The notes beneath the pieces are model-generated. The model was given only the letters and a program-made list of their open reading frames with translations, did no database searches and was not told where the DNA came from. Position numbers and translations under genes: made by a program. From positions 1-41,622 of the forward strand of contig PWKZ01000303.1 in NCBI GenBank assembly GCA_003559575.1: a DNA stretch of 41,622 nt. The letters run 5' to 3'. Of this stretch, positions 32,824-41,057 are shown piece by piece. Source of the stretch: Bradymonadales bacterium (GTDB lineage: Bacteria; Myxococcota_A; UBA9042; PWKZ01). The stretch's first letter is position 1. Each line of letters opens with the position of its first letter.

Positions 32824-34497
32824 ATGGCTCTCACGACACACTCGGGCAGTCCTCCACCCGGAGCGGCGGATCGCGGGGCGTGGAGCGCTCTCGCGGCCGC
32901 CCTCGGGCTAGGGCTCCTGGTGCGACTGATGCGAATTGGAGTGCGCGAAGCCTGGCTCGACGAGGCCTGCACCGCGCTCTTTGCCGGGAGCTCCGATCTC
33001 GGCACCCTGATCGAGTCGCTGCGGCTCGATAGCAATCCTCCGCTCTACTACATCCTGATGTATGGCTGGACCACGCTGTTCGGCACCGGTGAGGCGGCCT
33101 TGCGCTTCCCCTCCTTGATCGGCGGGCTCGCGCTCATCGTACTGCTGTTCATGGGGGTGCGCGAACTCAACGGAGGGCGCCTGGCGGCGGGGTTGGCGGC
33201 GGGGCTGGGCGCCCTGTCGCCGCTGCTCGTCTACTACTCGGTGGAGGCCAGGGCGTACACCCTGCTGTGGACTCTCGCGACGGGGGTGTGGCTCCTGCTC
33301 ACCCGAGTGACGGCTCCACCCGAACCCGAACAACGCCGCAGCGGCTGTGGGCTCTGGGCCGGCGCGCTCCTGCTCCACACGATGGCGCTCTACACTCATC
33401 ACTTCGCCCTGCTGCTCTTGCCGCTGTGGCCACTCGCGCTCTTGGCCACGCGCGGGCGCCGGAGGTACGCCGGCCTGGCCGCCCTGGCGTTGCTGCTGCT
33501 TGCCTACGCCCCGTGGGCGGTTTTATTCCTTGAAGCGCAGGCTAACATCATCGGAATCGATTGGTTGATCCGCCACTGGGAGGGAATCGGGGCCGCGCTG
33601 CTCGGCAGCGGGCGCGTGATGAGCCTCATGCCGCCGTTTCCCGTTTACCTGGGCGAGCTCGGCCTCGTCACCCTCGGCCTCGCCGCGACTGTCGCCGTGG
33701 GCTTCCTGTTCGCCGCGCCGGTGGCCGTCGGGCTCATCCGCGTCATTCGTGGCGGCCCCCGCGCCGAGTCGATCTGGCGCCGCGCCTTGCTCCCCGCCGC
33801 GCTGCTCTTGCCCCCCCTGGGGTTGGCGGTGTTGTCCTCCTGGCGCCCCATCTATCTGATCGGACGCTATGAGCTTCTGGCCTATCCGGCGTGGATCATG
33901 CTCTGGGCGCTCGGCGTGGAGTCCGTCGCCAACCGCTTGAGAGCACTCGAGGTGCCCGGCCGAAGACGCCTGGGCGCCACTTTCGAGGCCGCGCTGGTGG
34001 CGCTCACCCTTTGCGGCGTGGCGTTGCCGTTGACACCCTACCTCTTGAGCGTGTCCGGCCCTTGGCCCCACCGGGCGGCGGCGGAACACCTGGTGGCGGT
34101 CGATGAGACCGCTCAAGAGGCGCGCGAAGAGGTGGCGGTGGTGGCGCTGGGACTCGTCCGCGCGCCTCTCGAGTACCAACTTCGGCGGCTGTCGCCGCCG
34201 CGGACCTGGCTCGCGCTCCGGAGCTATCCGCCCGACGTGGCCGACCACAAAGGCTGGTTCGAGCCGAAGCGCTATACTCCCGAGGAGCTAGCGCGGTCGG
34301 CGACAGAGCTGGTCGCCGACCTGGAGAGCAAGGATCAAATTTGGCTCGCGCTGCCGCTGGCCCCAAACGGCACGCCGGCGCGTGTGGAAATAATAATGCC
34401 TCTGGTGGACGCGCTATTGGCGGCCGGCCATCGCCAACGCGAAACGATCTCGCTTGGTCGATTGGGCTTGGCGCTGTTTCGCCCCCTTGACTCCTAA
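32824..34497 (+). CDS. GT-C-fold membrane glycosyltransferase (PMT/ArnT-like, GT39 type)
   Basis: 557 aa, about ten to twelve membrane segments. The first periplasmic loop carries REAWLDEACTALF with the acidic Asp46-Glu47 pair typical of PMT_2/ArnT-like transferases that use polyprenyl-phosphate sugars. SNPPLYYILMYGWTTLFG and AALRFPSLIGGLALIVLLF are hallmark neighbours of this superfamily, as is the YYSVEARAYTLL helix. It is expected to transfer a sugar to a protein or lipid on the periplasmic side of the inner membrane; donor and acceptor unknown. ATG 32824 is preceded by GGAGGGGGAGGAGG. It is divergent from the CARF-like gene; 32683-32823 holds only the promoters and AT-poor sequence. Confidence 0.85.
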   Translation: MALTTHSGSPPPGAADRGAWSALAAALGLGLLVRLMRIGVREAWLDEACTALFAGSSDLGTLIESLRLDSNPPLYYILMYGWTTLFGTGEAALRFPSLIGGLALIVLLFMGVRELNGGRLAAGLAAGLGALSPLLVYYSVEARAYTLLWTLATGVWLLLTRVTAPPEPEQRRSGCGLWAGALLLHTMALYTHHFALLLLPLWPLALLATRGRRRYAGLAALALLLLAYAPWAVLFLEAQANIIGIDWLIRHWEGIGAALLGSGRVMSLMPPFPVYLGELGLVTLGLAATVAVGFLFAAPVAVGLIRVIRGGPRAESIWRRALLPAALLLPPLGLAVLSSWRPIYLIGRYELLAYPAWIMLWALGVESVANRLRALEVPGRRRLGATFEAALVALTLCGVALPLTPYLLSVSGPWPHRAAAEHLVAVDETAQEAREEVAVVALGLVRAPLEYQLRRLSPPRTWLALRSYPPDVADHKGWFEPKRYTPEELARSATELVADLESKDQIWLALPLAPNGTPARVEIIMPLVDALLAAGHRQRETISLGRLGLALFRPLDS

Positions 34498-34586
34498 CGG
34501 ATCATCGGCTACCAACCTTCGCGACGATACGCTGCGCCGGGGGCCATCGATTTCTCCCGGTGCAACGGGAGAGAAGAGGACAAAGG

Positions 34587-34808
34587 ATGACGGAAGGAAC
34601 CGAGCAGAGCACACCCGAGCCCAGATACATCGTCCGGATCGGCGAGGACGAGACGCCCTACACGTCACGGGAAGAGGCGCTCGCCTATGCGAAGGAGCAG
34701 TCTCGCGAAGTGCGCGGGCCTGTGATCGTGGACAGTGAGAGCGAGCGCAGCTCCTACCGCTACGTGGGCGGTGAGCTCGCGCAGTTCGTGATGGAGACCC
34801 GTCGCTGA
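34587..34808 (+). CDS. Small conserved-looking cytosolic protein, 73 aa
   Basis: No family recognised. An acidic/basic mixed sequence with a compact beta-helix pattern: PRYIVRIGEDETPYTSREEA, then AYAKEQSREVRGPVIVDSE, then YRYVGGELAQFVMETRR. The pattern of an R-x-G strand, a helix of charged residues and a strand-turn ending suggests a small alpha/beta domain. GAGG lies seven bases before the ATG. Follows the glycosyltransferase by 90 bases; cotranscription is possible. Confidence 0.6.
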   Translation: MTEGTEQSTPEPRYIVRIGEDETPYTSREEALAYAKEQSREVRGPVIVDSESERSSYRYVGGELAQFVMETRR

Positions 34809-34958
34809 GATAGTGCCTCGGCGACCGGGCCCCACAGTGACTCGTGCAACAAGCGACACAAATGAACGGCGGCGCCGGTCGAAGCGCCCGGCTGTGGTTG
34901 CCGGCGGCAGCTCCGGGGTTTCTGCGGTCGCGCCAAGTGGTCAAGCGCCCAGGGCGAG

Positions 34959-34978
34959 CCACCCCGCGGTAGGGGTGG
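34959..34978. other. Perfect hairpin in the gap upstream of yacG
   Basis: CCACCCC-GCGGTA-GGGGTGG, a seven-pair stem. No T run follows on either strand, so it is only a weak terminator candidate. The rest of 34809-35007 shows no gene. Confidence 0.35.
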
Positions 34979-35007
34979 TCTTCCCAGCGCCAGCCGGGAG
35001 TATCTCG

Positions 35008-35391
35008 ATGCCACAACGCACCCCCGCTTGCGCACACTGCGGCGTGAACATCGCGCCGCTCACGAAAAACCCCTACTTTCCCTTCTGCGCCAAGCCCATA
35101 ATCGTCGGCCCATCCTGGGATTCGCGCGTGGATTCCCGCACATCTGCGGCGTCACCTGCACCGAATTAGTGCTCGACGTAGCGCTGCTACGCCTCCGCCT
35201 AATTCGGCTTGTTTCCTTGCAGATGCACGCGCCTCCACACGCTCGGTCCTCAGAACGAACCGACGATTATGGCCAAGCGCTGCCGGCTTGCGGATCTCGG
35301 CAAGTGGTTCGGGGAGGAGTACCGCGTCCCCGGCCCCCCGGCCGCTCCCGACGAAGATCCCGTGCCGCCGAGCAGCGATTATCCCAACTGA
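35008..35391 (+). pseudogene. yacG: DNA gyrase inhibitor YacG, interrupted by a MITE-like repeat
   Basis: The N-terminal half (MPQRTPACAHCG, NPYFPFCAK) and C-terminal half (KRCRLADLGKWFGEEYRVPG, then DYPN) together rebuild a normal YacG zinc protein, with CxxC in the first part and C-x3-C spanning the junction. A 177-base repeat (35096-35272) splits them at the Ala-Lys codons. CCAAGC (or GCCAAGC) is duplicated on each side. Insert plus duplication is 183 bases, a multiple of three, but TAG at 35167-35169 ends the frame. GGGAG lies seven bases before ATG 35008. A new ATG inside the repeat (35269) could start the C-terminal part. Confidence 0.9.
35096..35272 (+). repeat. Dispersed MITE-like repeat, copy F, inserted in yacG
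   Basis: The 13-base terminal inverted repeats CCATAATCGTCGG/CCGACGATTATGG are perfect (type 3). An internal palindrome CCGAATTAG (35161-35169)/CTAATTCGG (35199-35207) and further arms give a long fold-back. The core is CATCTGCGGCGTCACCTGCA, then GCTCGACGTAGCGCTGC. There is no coding content, and target duplication is 6-7 bases. Confidence 0.92.
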
Positions 35392-35498
35392 GACGTGCGT
35401 TTTTTGCGCGCTCCCGAGAGCGGTGTTAAACCCTGATCGAACGTCGTCGTCTGCCACCGCGGTTAGCGCCGCGCGGAAGAGAGGACAGGAGCGCTCTC

Positions 35499-36389
35499 AT
35501 GGTGCAACTCATACCTGAAGGGTTACGGCGGATGGTGGGCGGCGCGACCGCGCTCGAGACCGGGACGCGCGAGGCCGTGGTGCTGAGTGTCGCAGCCCAG
35601 AAGGGCGGAGTCGGCAAGACCACGACGGCCGTCAATTTGGCCTACGCGCTGGCGCGGTTTCATGATCTCCGGGTGCTGCTAGTCGATATCGACTCCCAGG
35701 GCCATGTGGCCTCGGCGCTCTACCGTTTGGTCCCGCCCACCGGGGGGGAGGGGGTGTCCGATATCCTGCTCGGCAAAAAACGCGACATCTTCGAGGTGGC
35801 GCGCCCCACCCGGCTCGATGGGCTCCACGTGACCCCCTCGGACCGCCACTTGAACGAGACCGAGGGGATCATCGGAGCCCGCATCGGCAAGGAGCTTCTC
35901 TTGCGGCAGGCGTCGCGGGTGGCGCGCACCCACTTCGACGCGATCATAATCGACTGCCCGCCCAACTTGGGCAACCTGACGCTCAACGCTCTCCTCGCCT
36001 CGAGCCACGTCTTGATCCCGTCGGACATGTCGGTGTTGTCGCTCCAGGGCGTCCATGATCTCGTCGACGCGCTCGAGACGGTCCGTGAGCGGCTGGGACA
36101 CGACGTCAAGCTGGCGGGGCTCTTGCGGACTCGGGTAGACGGTCGCAACCGGACCGTCAACGAGGCGATCCTGGAGGCGCTCGAGCAGGACTACGGCCCC
36201 CAGCTCCTCAAAACGCAAATCCCAGTCAACACGGCGCTGGCCAAGTCACAACTCGAAGGGCGCGCGGTATTCGACTACGCTCCCGCCTCCACCGGCGCCG
36301 CCGCCTATCGCGACCTGGCGCTGGAGATCAGCTGGCGGCTGGGGCTCTCGGCGCGTGGCGGACCGGCGGCGGCGAGTCATCCGGGGTGA
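35499..36389 (+). CDS. ParA-family ATPase
   Basis: 296 aa. Deviant Walker A KGGVGKTT (residues 35-42) with the ParA signature lysine, Walker A' LLVDIDSQGHVASALY, and Walker B IIIDCPPNLGNLTLNALLAS. The N-terminal extension is short, without a helix-turn-helix, so this is a small type, like Soj/ParA or MinD-related proteins. It may position a chromosome, plasmid or protein cargo. No parB or parS-like gene is adjacent, so the cargo is unknown. The ATG follows AGGAG by seven bases. It overlaps the convergent gene by 13 bases. Confidence 0.9.
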   Translation: MVQLIPEGLRRMVGGATALETGTREAVVLSVAAQKGGVGKTTTAVNLAYALARFHDLRVLLVDIDSQGHVASALYRLVPPTGGEGVSDILLGKKRDIFEVARPTRLDGLHVTPSDRHLNETEGIIGARIGKELLLRQASRVARTHFDAIIIDCPPNLGNLTLNALLASSHVLIPSDMSVLSLQGVHDLVDALETVRERLGHDVKLAGLLRTRVDGRNRTVNEAILEALEQDYGPQLLKTQIPVNTALAKSQLEGRAVFDYAPASTGAAAYRDLALEISWRLGLSARGGPAAASHPG

Positions 36390-36892
36390 GGCTTTTGTGC
36401 GAGCAGCGCCCGCATCACCTCGGCCTCATCGTCCAGGATGCTGACCGCGTTCTTGTGAATGATCTTCTCGGCGATCCGCCCAAGAAGCGGCACCTTGATC
36501 CTCAATTCGCCCTCAAGGACACGCAGCGTCTCTCCCCCGGGGACCGCGTGCAGCTCGATCGTGCCATGATTATCCATCAGCCTCGCGACCTGCGCTGTCG
36601 TCGGGATGTTGCGAAATGATCCCTTGCCACTGGTTTCGTCAAACTCGAACTCCGCGATCCACTCCATCCACCGCGGCTCGACCCGCTTGGGCCCAACCCT
36701 CTTGATGAGCGGGACCGGCAAGTAGCGCGTTCGGGCCCTGAGGAGATCGCCCTCGCGCGTCTGGGCGAGTCCCTCGACCTCAATGATAGTGCTCATCCGC
36801 TCCGAGAGAATCGGACCGATGTCAGGAGAGAACATCTTGGCCGCCACCGAGGTGGGCGAACCTGGAAACCGGTGTTCGATTCTAAATTGCAT
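36377..36892 (-). CDS. DUF2505-family protein (START-like fold)
   Basis: 171 aa. The arrangement FRIEHRFPGSPTSVAAKMFS at the start, TRYLPVPLIKRVGPKRVEPR and MEWIAEFEFDETSGKG in the middle, and LRVLEGELRIKVPLLGRIAE with EKIIHKNAVSILDDEAEV at the end matches the DUF2505/polyketide-cyclase-like pattern. A ligand-binding helix-grip fold is expected; role unknown. GGAGG precedes ATG 36892. Confidence 0.75.
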   Translation of the reverse strand: MQFRIEHRFPGSPTSVAAKMFSPDIGPILSERMSTIIEVEGLAQTREGDLLRARTRYLPVPLIKRVGPKRVEPRWMEWIAEFEFDETSGKGSFRNIPTTAQVARLMDNHGTIELHAVPGGETLRVLEGELRIKVPLLGRIAEKIIHKNAVSILDDEAEVMRALLAQKPHPG

Positions 36893-36949
36893 GGCTATCT
36901 TTCCTCCGTCGGGAATCGCGATGACGCCCTTGATTACACTGGATGGCGC

Positions 36950-37681
36950 TCACGGGTCGGCGCTCGTCCCGCTCCGTTCGGAATGCCAGGCTTCACGAGC
37001 GTCCTCGAAGTCGAGCCTGCCGTCCGAATCAAGCGGAATCACGACCACGCTGCCCACGGCCATCCGATCCGGATCAAGGTCAGGGTTGACCGCGAGGATC
37101 GAGTTGATGGTGGTCCCGGCCCATCTGGCGTAGAGCCCGAGCATCTCGTCGCGCCGCACCCGAATCTCGAAAGTGGCGGGCTCACCAACGCTCACCTCTT
37201 CGACTCGCCGGCGACGCTCAGTGCCAAGAGGCCGCGGCGGTGTCGGCGGCGTGTGCCGGCGCGGGCCGAGTCGCGCCAATCGCTGCTCCATGAAGCGCGC
37301 CGCTCGGCTGAGGTCCATCTCCAAGACGAGCCGCGTCCCAACCACGACCTCCTCATCGGCAGACAAGCCGCTCTGTTCCCTGATGGTCGCCGAGTCGCTC
37401 GCGCTCCAACGCGCGATATCGGACACGCTCTCTCCCTCGCGCAGGTAGATCACGAACTCCTCCGCCTCATCCGCTGCGGGCGGCGGAGCATCGTCTGGAG
37501 TGATCTCTCGCTCCTCCGAGGGCGCCTCATCCGCAAGGACGGGCTCGGGCCGCAGCTCATCCGTTTCGCCGGCGGGCTTGCACGCCGTAAGTGCGATGAA
37601 CGCCAGCGCCACCAGTCGAACATGGACAGACCAGCGCCCCCTTGCCCCGGGGCGCTGAATAGGAAATGTCCTCTTCTCCAC
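36950..37681 (-). CDS. LysM-like lipoprotein, third of three
   Basis: 243 aa. A signal peptide ends in lipobox LTAC (Cys34). Two LysM-like modules: FVIYLREGESVSDIARWSAS with VVVGTRLVLEMD, and FEIRVRRDEMLGLYARWAGT with TINSILAVNPDLDPDRM and AVGSVVVIPL. The region between is Pro/Arg-rich. LysM binds peptidoglycan, so a wall-associated role in the periplasm is expected. GTG 37681 is the start, with GAGGAG five to six bases upstream. The last of three paralogous genes in the same direction; a repeat remnant lies in the 146-base gap before it. Confidence 0.75.
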   Translation of the reverse strand: MEKRTFPIQRPGARGRWSVHVRLVALAFIALTACKPAGETDELRPEPVLADEAPSEEREITPDDAPPPAADEAEEFVIYLREGESVSDIARWSASDSATIREQSGLSADEEVVVGTRLVLEMDLSRAARFMEQRLARLGPRRHTPPTPPRPLGTERRRRVEEVSVGEPATFEIRVRRDEMLGLYARWAGTTINSILAVNPDLDPDRMAVGSVVVIPLDSDGRLDFEDAREAWHSERSGTSADP

Positions 37682-37752
37682 GCGCTCTCCTCACCCGGAC
37701 CAAGCCGTCCGGAACGCGGCCTATAATCGACGGAAATGTCTTGGGAGGCAAG

Positions 37753-37784
37753 CCTTGGTCCTCGGACGCGGTGGAGCATTGAGG
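37753..37784 (+). repeat. Dispersed repeat remnant, copy H
   Basis: CCTTGGTCCTCGGACGCG followed by GTGGAGCATTGAGG: the type 1 terminus, as in copy E-left, inside the gap between two LysM-lipoprotein genes. Confidence 0.7.
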
Positions 37785-37827
37785 AGGGAAGGGGCCCGGA
37801 TCCGGAAACGGAGATTCCGGATGCGAG

Positions 37828-39231
37828 CTAGTAAGGGATACGCAGCCGCTGGCCGGGGACCAGGGAGCCCAAATCGACCCCCGGGTTGGCGGCACGCAGG
37901 TCGTTGAGTTCGATGCCGTAATTCTTCGTGGCGATTAACCACGCGCTCTCCCCCGGACGCACCTCGTGGATTCGGGGGCCGTCATCCCGCCCGCCCCGCT
38001 GATCAGATGATCGGTTTTCACGCTGTCGCCGGAAGGCGTTGCGAGCCTCGAGAAAATCCATCACGCGCGACTCCGACATGGGGATGACGAGATTGCGGCC
38101 CACCGCGATTGAAGCGGGATCGGTGATCTCATTGGCGGCGACGATGGCGGGGACGGTCGTGTCTGCCCATGCGGCATAGAAGGACAAGGCCTCGCCCGGC
38201 CTGACGACGATTCGTTGACTGAACTCAGCCTTGGAGGAGGCTCCCACATCCCTTCCTCGTTCATCGGCTGCGCCACCACCCCCGGTCACTCCGCCACCCC
38301 TGGAGCCGGCCACCGGTCGTGCCACCGGTTGTGATCGCCCGGGGCCGCCGGTGAACCAGTTTCCCTTAATCGCCCCGGCGCTCGAACGTACATTCAGGGT
38401 GGGGCGCGTGTTATCTCCCACGCCGAGTCGGCCGTGGCCTTTTTCAACGGACAGCCCTCGGCTGGAGCACACATCTCCGCGGCAAATTGCGAGATCGCTT
38501 GGCCGTTGGTGATCTCCCATAGACTGCCGCCGAAGCTCGCTGAGCTTGCGCTGCCGTGCTTCAAGCGCCCTCCCTTCGGCAGGCGCGGCGTTCCGCAGAA
38601 GAGGCAAAAGGATGACGCTGCCGTCCGAGAGCGACAACAAGTCCCGATTGACGTTGACACGCTCGAGCAACCATGTGGGCAATGGGCCCATGCAGGAGGC
38701 GATGCTTTCGAGCCGCTGCAAGGGTTTGACCACATACTCACAGAACGACTCGATCTCGTGCCAGCGGAAGAAATCCTCCTCCAACTGTCTGTAGTGCGCG
38801 TCGCGCAGTCTCTCAAAGCGCGCTCGCTCATCCGGGGAGAGGCGAAACCCAACCCGCTGGCCGGACACCAGGCCGTGTCTCCGATTCTCTCGGATCGCCC
38901 TGTTCCGAAGCTCCCTCTGGGAGAGACCGGCCCACATGGCATACCGATTCCAACTGTCTTCGGTCTTGAAGCGGATCCAGAGCACTTCCGGGCGCGCCGC
39001 GTCCTCTTCGATCATTGGAGTCGGCGCCGGCTGTGCGGCGGGTTGAGAATCGGGGGACGTGGAGCTGAGCAGCGCGGGGAGTGGATGGGCGAAGGGCGGA
39101 GGATCATCATCACCCCCGGCGATTTGCACTTCGCGGCCGCACCCCGGAACACCCCCCAGCAGCAGCCCGCAGAGTGCGCTCAAGAGTGGGTGAAACAAGG
39201 CGCGAAAGCGCTTGACTCTTGCACTGCTCAT
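37828..39231 (-). CDS. LysM lipoprotein, second of three
   Basis: 467 aa. A type II signal peptide ends GVPGC (Cys31). An N-terminal LysM-like module (WNRYAMWAGLSQRELRNRAI ... VSGQRVGFRLSPDE) is followed by a helical charged stretch and the Cys-containing SIASCMGPLPTWLLERVNVN. A low-complexity Gly/Arg linker separates a second module (IVVRPGEALSFYAAWADTTV, VGRNLVIPM) and a canonical C-terminal LysM (IHEVRPGESAWLIATKNYGI, VPGQRLRIPY). It starts three bases after the preceding stop, so the genes are coupled. It is the longest of the trio. Confidence 0.75.
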   Translation of the reverse strand: MSSARVKRFRALFHPLLSALCGLLLGGVPGCGREVQIAGGDDDPPPFAHPLPALLSSTSPDSQPAAQPAPTPMIEEDAARPEVLWIRFKTEDSWNRYAMWAGLSQRELRNRAIRENRRHGLVSGQRVGFRLSPDERARFERLRDAHYRQLEEDFFRWHEIESFCEYVVKPLQRLESIASCMGPLPTWLLERVNVNRDLLSLSDGSVILLPLLRNAAPAEGRALEARQRKLSELRRQSMGDHQRPSDLAICRGDVCSSRGLSVEKGHGRLGVGDNTRPTLNVRSSAGAIKGNWFTGGPGRSQPVARPVAGSRGGGVTGGGGAADERGRDVGASSKAEFSQRIVVRPGEALSFYAAWADTTVPAIVAANEITDPASIAVGRNLVIPMSESRVMDFLEARNAFRRQRENRSSDQRGGRDDGPRIHEVRPGESAWLIATKNYGIELNDLRAANPGVDLGSLVPGQRLRIPY

Positions 39232-39234
39232 GCC

Positions 39235-39915
39235 TCAGCGCCCTCCTTCGGATCGCGGGGGATCGTGAACGATCGGGAGCAAAAGCCCTTCGCTGTCAGA
39301 CAGGCGACCCAGATCACTGTAGGGGTTGAAAATCTCAACCAGGCAGCGCTCGCTGCCGCGACGCCTGATGATGGACTCCAAAGTGTCTCCCGGCCGGGCC
39401 AGGAAATGCTCTACCCGCTTTATTTCGTAGCGGTCCAGACAATCTTGCGCTTTGCTCACCCGCTGCACCCGCCGCGACAATTGGAAACGATCTTGCTCTT
39501 CCGGGGTCATTCGGATTGTAATCTCCTCGCCGGCGATGAGGTGGCGCGATCTCATCTCGAGCCGTCTCCTGAACTCAGCCGGAGACAGGCCGAGCGCTTG
39601 GGCATAATGACCCTCCGACTCTCCTCTCCGGACCCGTATCTTGACCGGCTCCTCGACCCCGCCGCCGCTCGACCGCGGTGCGCGCTCATGGCCCCCGCCA
39701 AGGCGCGCGTCGAATCCGGGGGCATCCGGTTGCGGCGGCTCGGGCTGCGGGATCACGGCGGCCGGTAACAGGGTTCTCGTGTTGGACTCGACCACCAGCG
39801 GTGGGGCGATCTCCCCGCTCGCACCCCGCCCACACGCCGGCAGCATTGCCGACAGGCCCACGAGCACCGCCAGCGCACAACGCCGGCATGGGGTCCCTCT
39901 CACTTCACTCAACAT
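39235..39915 (-). CDS. LysM-like lipoprotein, first of three
   Basis: 226 aa. A lipobox LPAC ends the signal peptide (Cys28). A Pro-rich linker precedes a divergent LysM-like module VKIRVRRGESEGHYAQALGL with SRHLIAGEEITIRMTPEEQD, a helical segment with a Cys (QDCLDRYEI) and a second module HFLARPGDTLESIIRRRGSE with GLLLPIV. The same architecture as the first half of the next gene indicates duplication. ATG 39915 has GAGGG upstream. Confidence 0.72.
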   Translation of the reverse strand: MLSEVRGTPCRRCALAVLVGLSAMLPACGRGASGEIAPPLVVESNTRTLLPAAVIPQPEPPQPDAPGFDARLGGGHERAPRSSGGGVEEPVKIRVRRGESEGHYAQALGLSPAEFRRRLEMRSRHLIAGEEITIRMTPEEQDRFQLSRRVQRVSKAQDCLDRYEIKRVEHFLARPGDTLESIIRRRGSERCLVEIFNPYSDLGRLSDSEGLLLPIVHDPPRSEGGR

Positions 39916-40007
39916 AGTCGTGATCCCTCGCCCAAGAACCTCGAGAGTAGGCTCATCTAGGGGATAACAGGAGAACCGACAACGGGCAAATTATCGAATT
40001 AGACCCT

Positions 40008-40052
40008 GATAATCGGCATGTTCTGAGCACCGAGCGTGTGGATGGTTGAGGG
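40008..40052 (-). repeat. Dispersed repeat remnant, copy I
   Basis: TGATAATCGGCATGTTCTGA followed by GCACCGAGCGTGTGGATGG and TTGAGG: it resembles the minus strand of copy F at its end, closing with a type 1-like terminus. The rest of 39916-40140 contains no gene. Confidence 0.6.
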
Positions 40053-40140
40053 TGGGGCGGATTGGCGTTGATGAAGAGGGGTGGTAGCCTGAGCAGGGTT
40101 GTCTTTGTGGGGGGCATGAAGCAATTCAGCAGGAGAGGTG

Positions 40141-40734
40141 ATGATGAGACGGCTGCTAATCTTGGCGATCTTGCTTTGCGGGCTCGAGGCGACCGCTCAG
40201 GAACGACAGATCGCAATGGACTTCATGGGGTTTTCCGCCGACGGCGAGCACTTCGTGGTGAAACGCTACGACCACCATGTCGGGTGGGGAATTTCGGTCC
40301 GCTCACTGGCCGATGGTACTCAGGTCAGAGAACACCTCTACACCAGCGCCGAGGAGAAGCAGACTCTCGCCCGCGTCAAGCGCCGCCATAAGCTGCAAGA
40401 GGGCACGGGGCCACGCTCCCCGGACGAGCGCTATGTCGCCTTGGGCGCCCAAAACGGCGACCAATTCGACATCCTGATAATGCGAAAACCGCTGATCGGG
40501 CGCTTTCAAGAGATCCCTCTCCGGTCGGCCGACACGCCGCAGCGGGGTGAGGCGATCTTGAAAAAGGCCGCCTGGAGCCCCGATGGCAGACATCTTGTGG
40601 TGATCTTGAACGAGAAGACCTCGGGGCTCGGCGCTTGGGAGCGCGACACGGTTTACGCCTATCGCTTCCGCCCCTGGGACGTGACCTGGTTCCGGGCCGA
40701 GGAGAAAGAGGAGAAAAAGGAGAATGATCAGTGA
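40141..40734 (+). CDS. Exported beta-propeller-like (TolB/WD-type) small protein
   Basis: About 197 aa. A signal peptide (RRLLILAILLCGLEATA) is followed by repeats of the type MGFSADGEHFVVKRY, RSPDERYVALGAQNGD and AWSPDGRHLVVILNE, the alternating S-x-DG-x-x-hydrophobic pattern of TolB-like propeller blades; only about three blades are present. The C-terminus is highly charged (EEKEEKKEND). AGGAGAG directly precedes GTG/ATG; ATG 40141 is taken, with 40138 and 40144 as options. Probably periplasmic; partner unknown. It overlaps the next gene's GTG by four bases. Confidence 0.65.
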   Translation: MMRRLLILAILLCGLEATAQERQIAMDFMGFSADGEHFVVKRYDHHVGWGISVRSLADGTQVREHLYTSAEEKQTLARVKRRHKLQEGTGPRSPDERYVALGAQNGDQFDILIMRKPLIGRFQEIPLRSADTPQRGEAILKKAAWSPDGRHLVVILNEKTSGLGAWERDTVYAYRFRPWDVTWFRAEEKEEKKENDQ

Positions 40735-41057
40735 GAGTCGGCTTCGGGCGTAGGCGGCCATGGTGGAGAGCCGAACAGCAGCCGCTCAAGAGCGGAGACG
40801 AACCCGTGCTCCGCCAAGAGAGAGCGCGGCCGAGCTCTGTCCGCCGTGCGCGCCGCATGAGACGCCCTACCTCCCCGCCGCCGGGCGGCCCAGGCCCCCA
40901 GGCGCTGCTCCAACTCTTGCTCCTGATCTTGGTGCTCTGCGCGTTGCTACTCTCGATGAGCGCCATCGGCCAACACTCGGCCGGCTGCTTTTTTCACATC
41001 TCGGAAGGCACCGGTCAGGGAAATGGGAACAGCGCCTCGATCCTCAGCACGGGTTGA
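40731..41057 (+). CDS. Short single-membrane-span protein
   Basis: 108 aa, basic N-terminus (Arg-rich) and one strong membrane segment LLQLLLLILVLCALLLSMSA near residues 59-78, then a short tail with Cys and His. GTG overlaps the preceding TGA as GTGA, which suggests coupling. Codon quality is less clear; its end overlaps the convergent gene by 43 bases. Small and unrecognised. Confidence 0.4.
   Translation: MRVGFGRRRPWWRAEQQPLKSGDEPVLRQERARPSSVRRARRMRRPTSPPPGGPGPQALLQLLLLILVLCALLLSMSAIGQHSAGCFFHISEGTGQGNGNSASILSTG

Noticed and set aside
34813-35169. A 118-codon frame before and across the yacG start
   Set aside because: Only its part from ATG 35008 matches YacG; the upstream part is intergenic without a ribosome site.
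39954-39975. TAGGGGATAACAGGAGAA, resembling the I-SceI homing endonuclease site
   Set aside because: Several mismatches to the 18-base site; no homing endonuclease or intron nearby. Likely chance.
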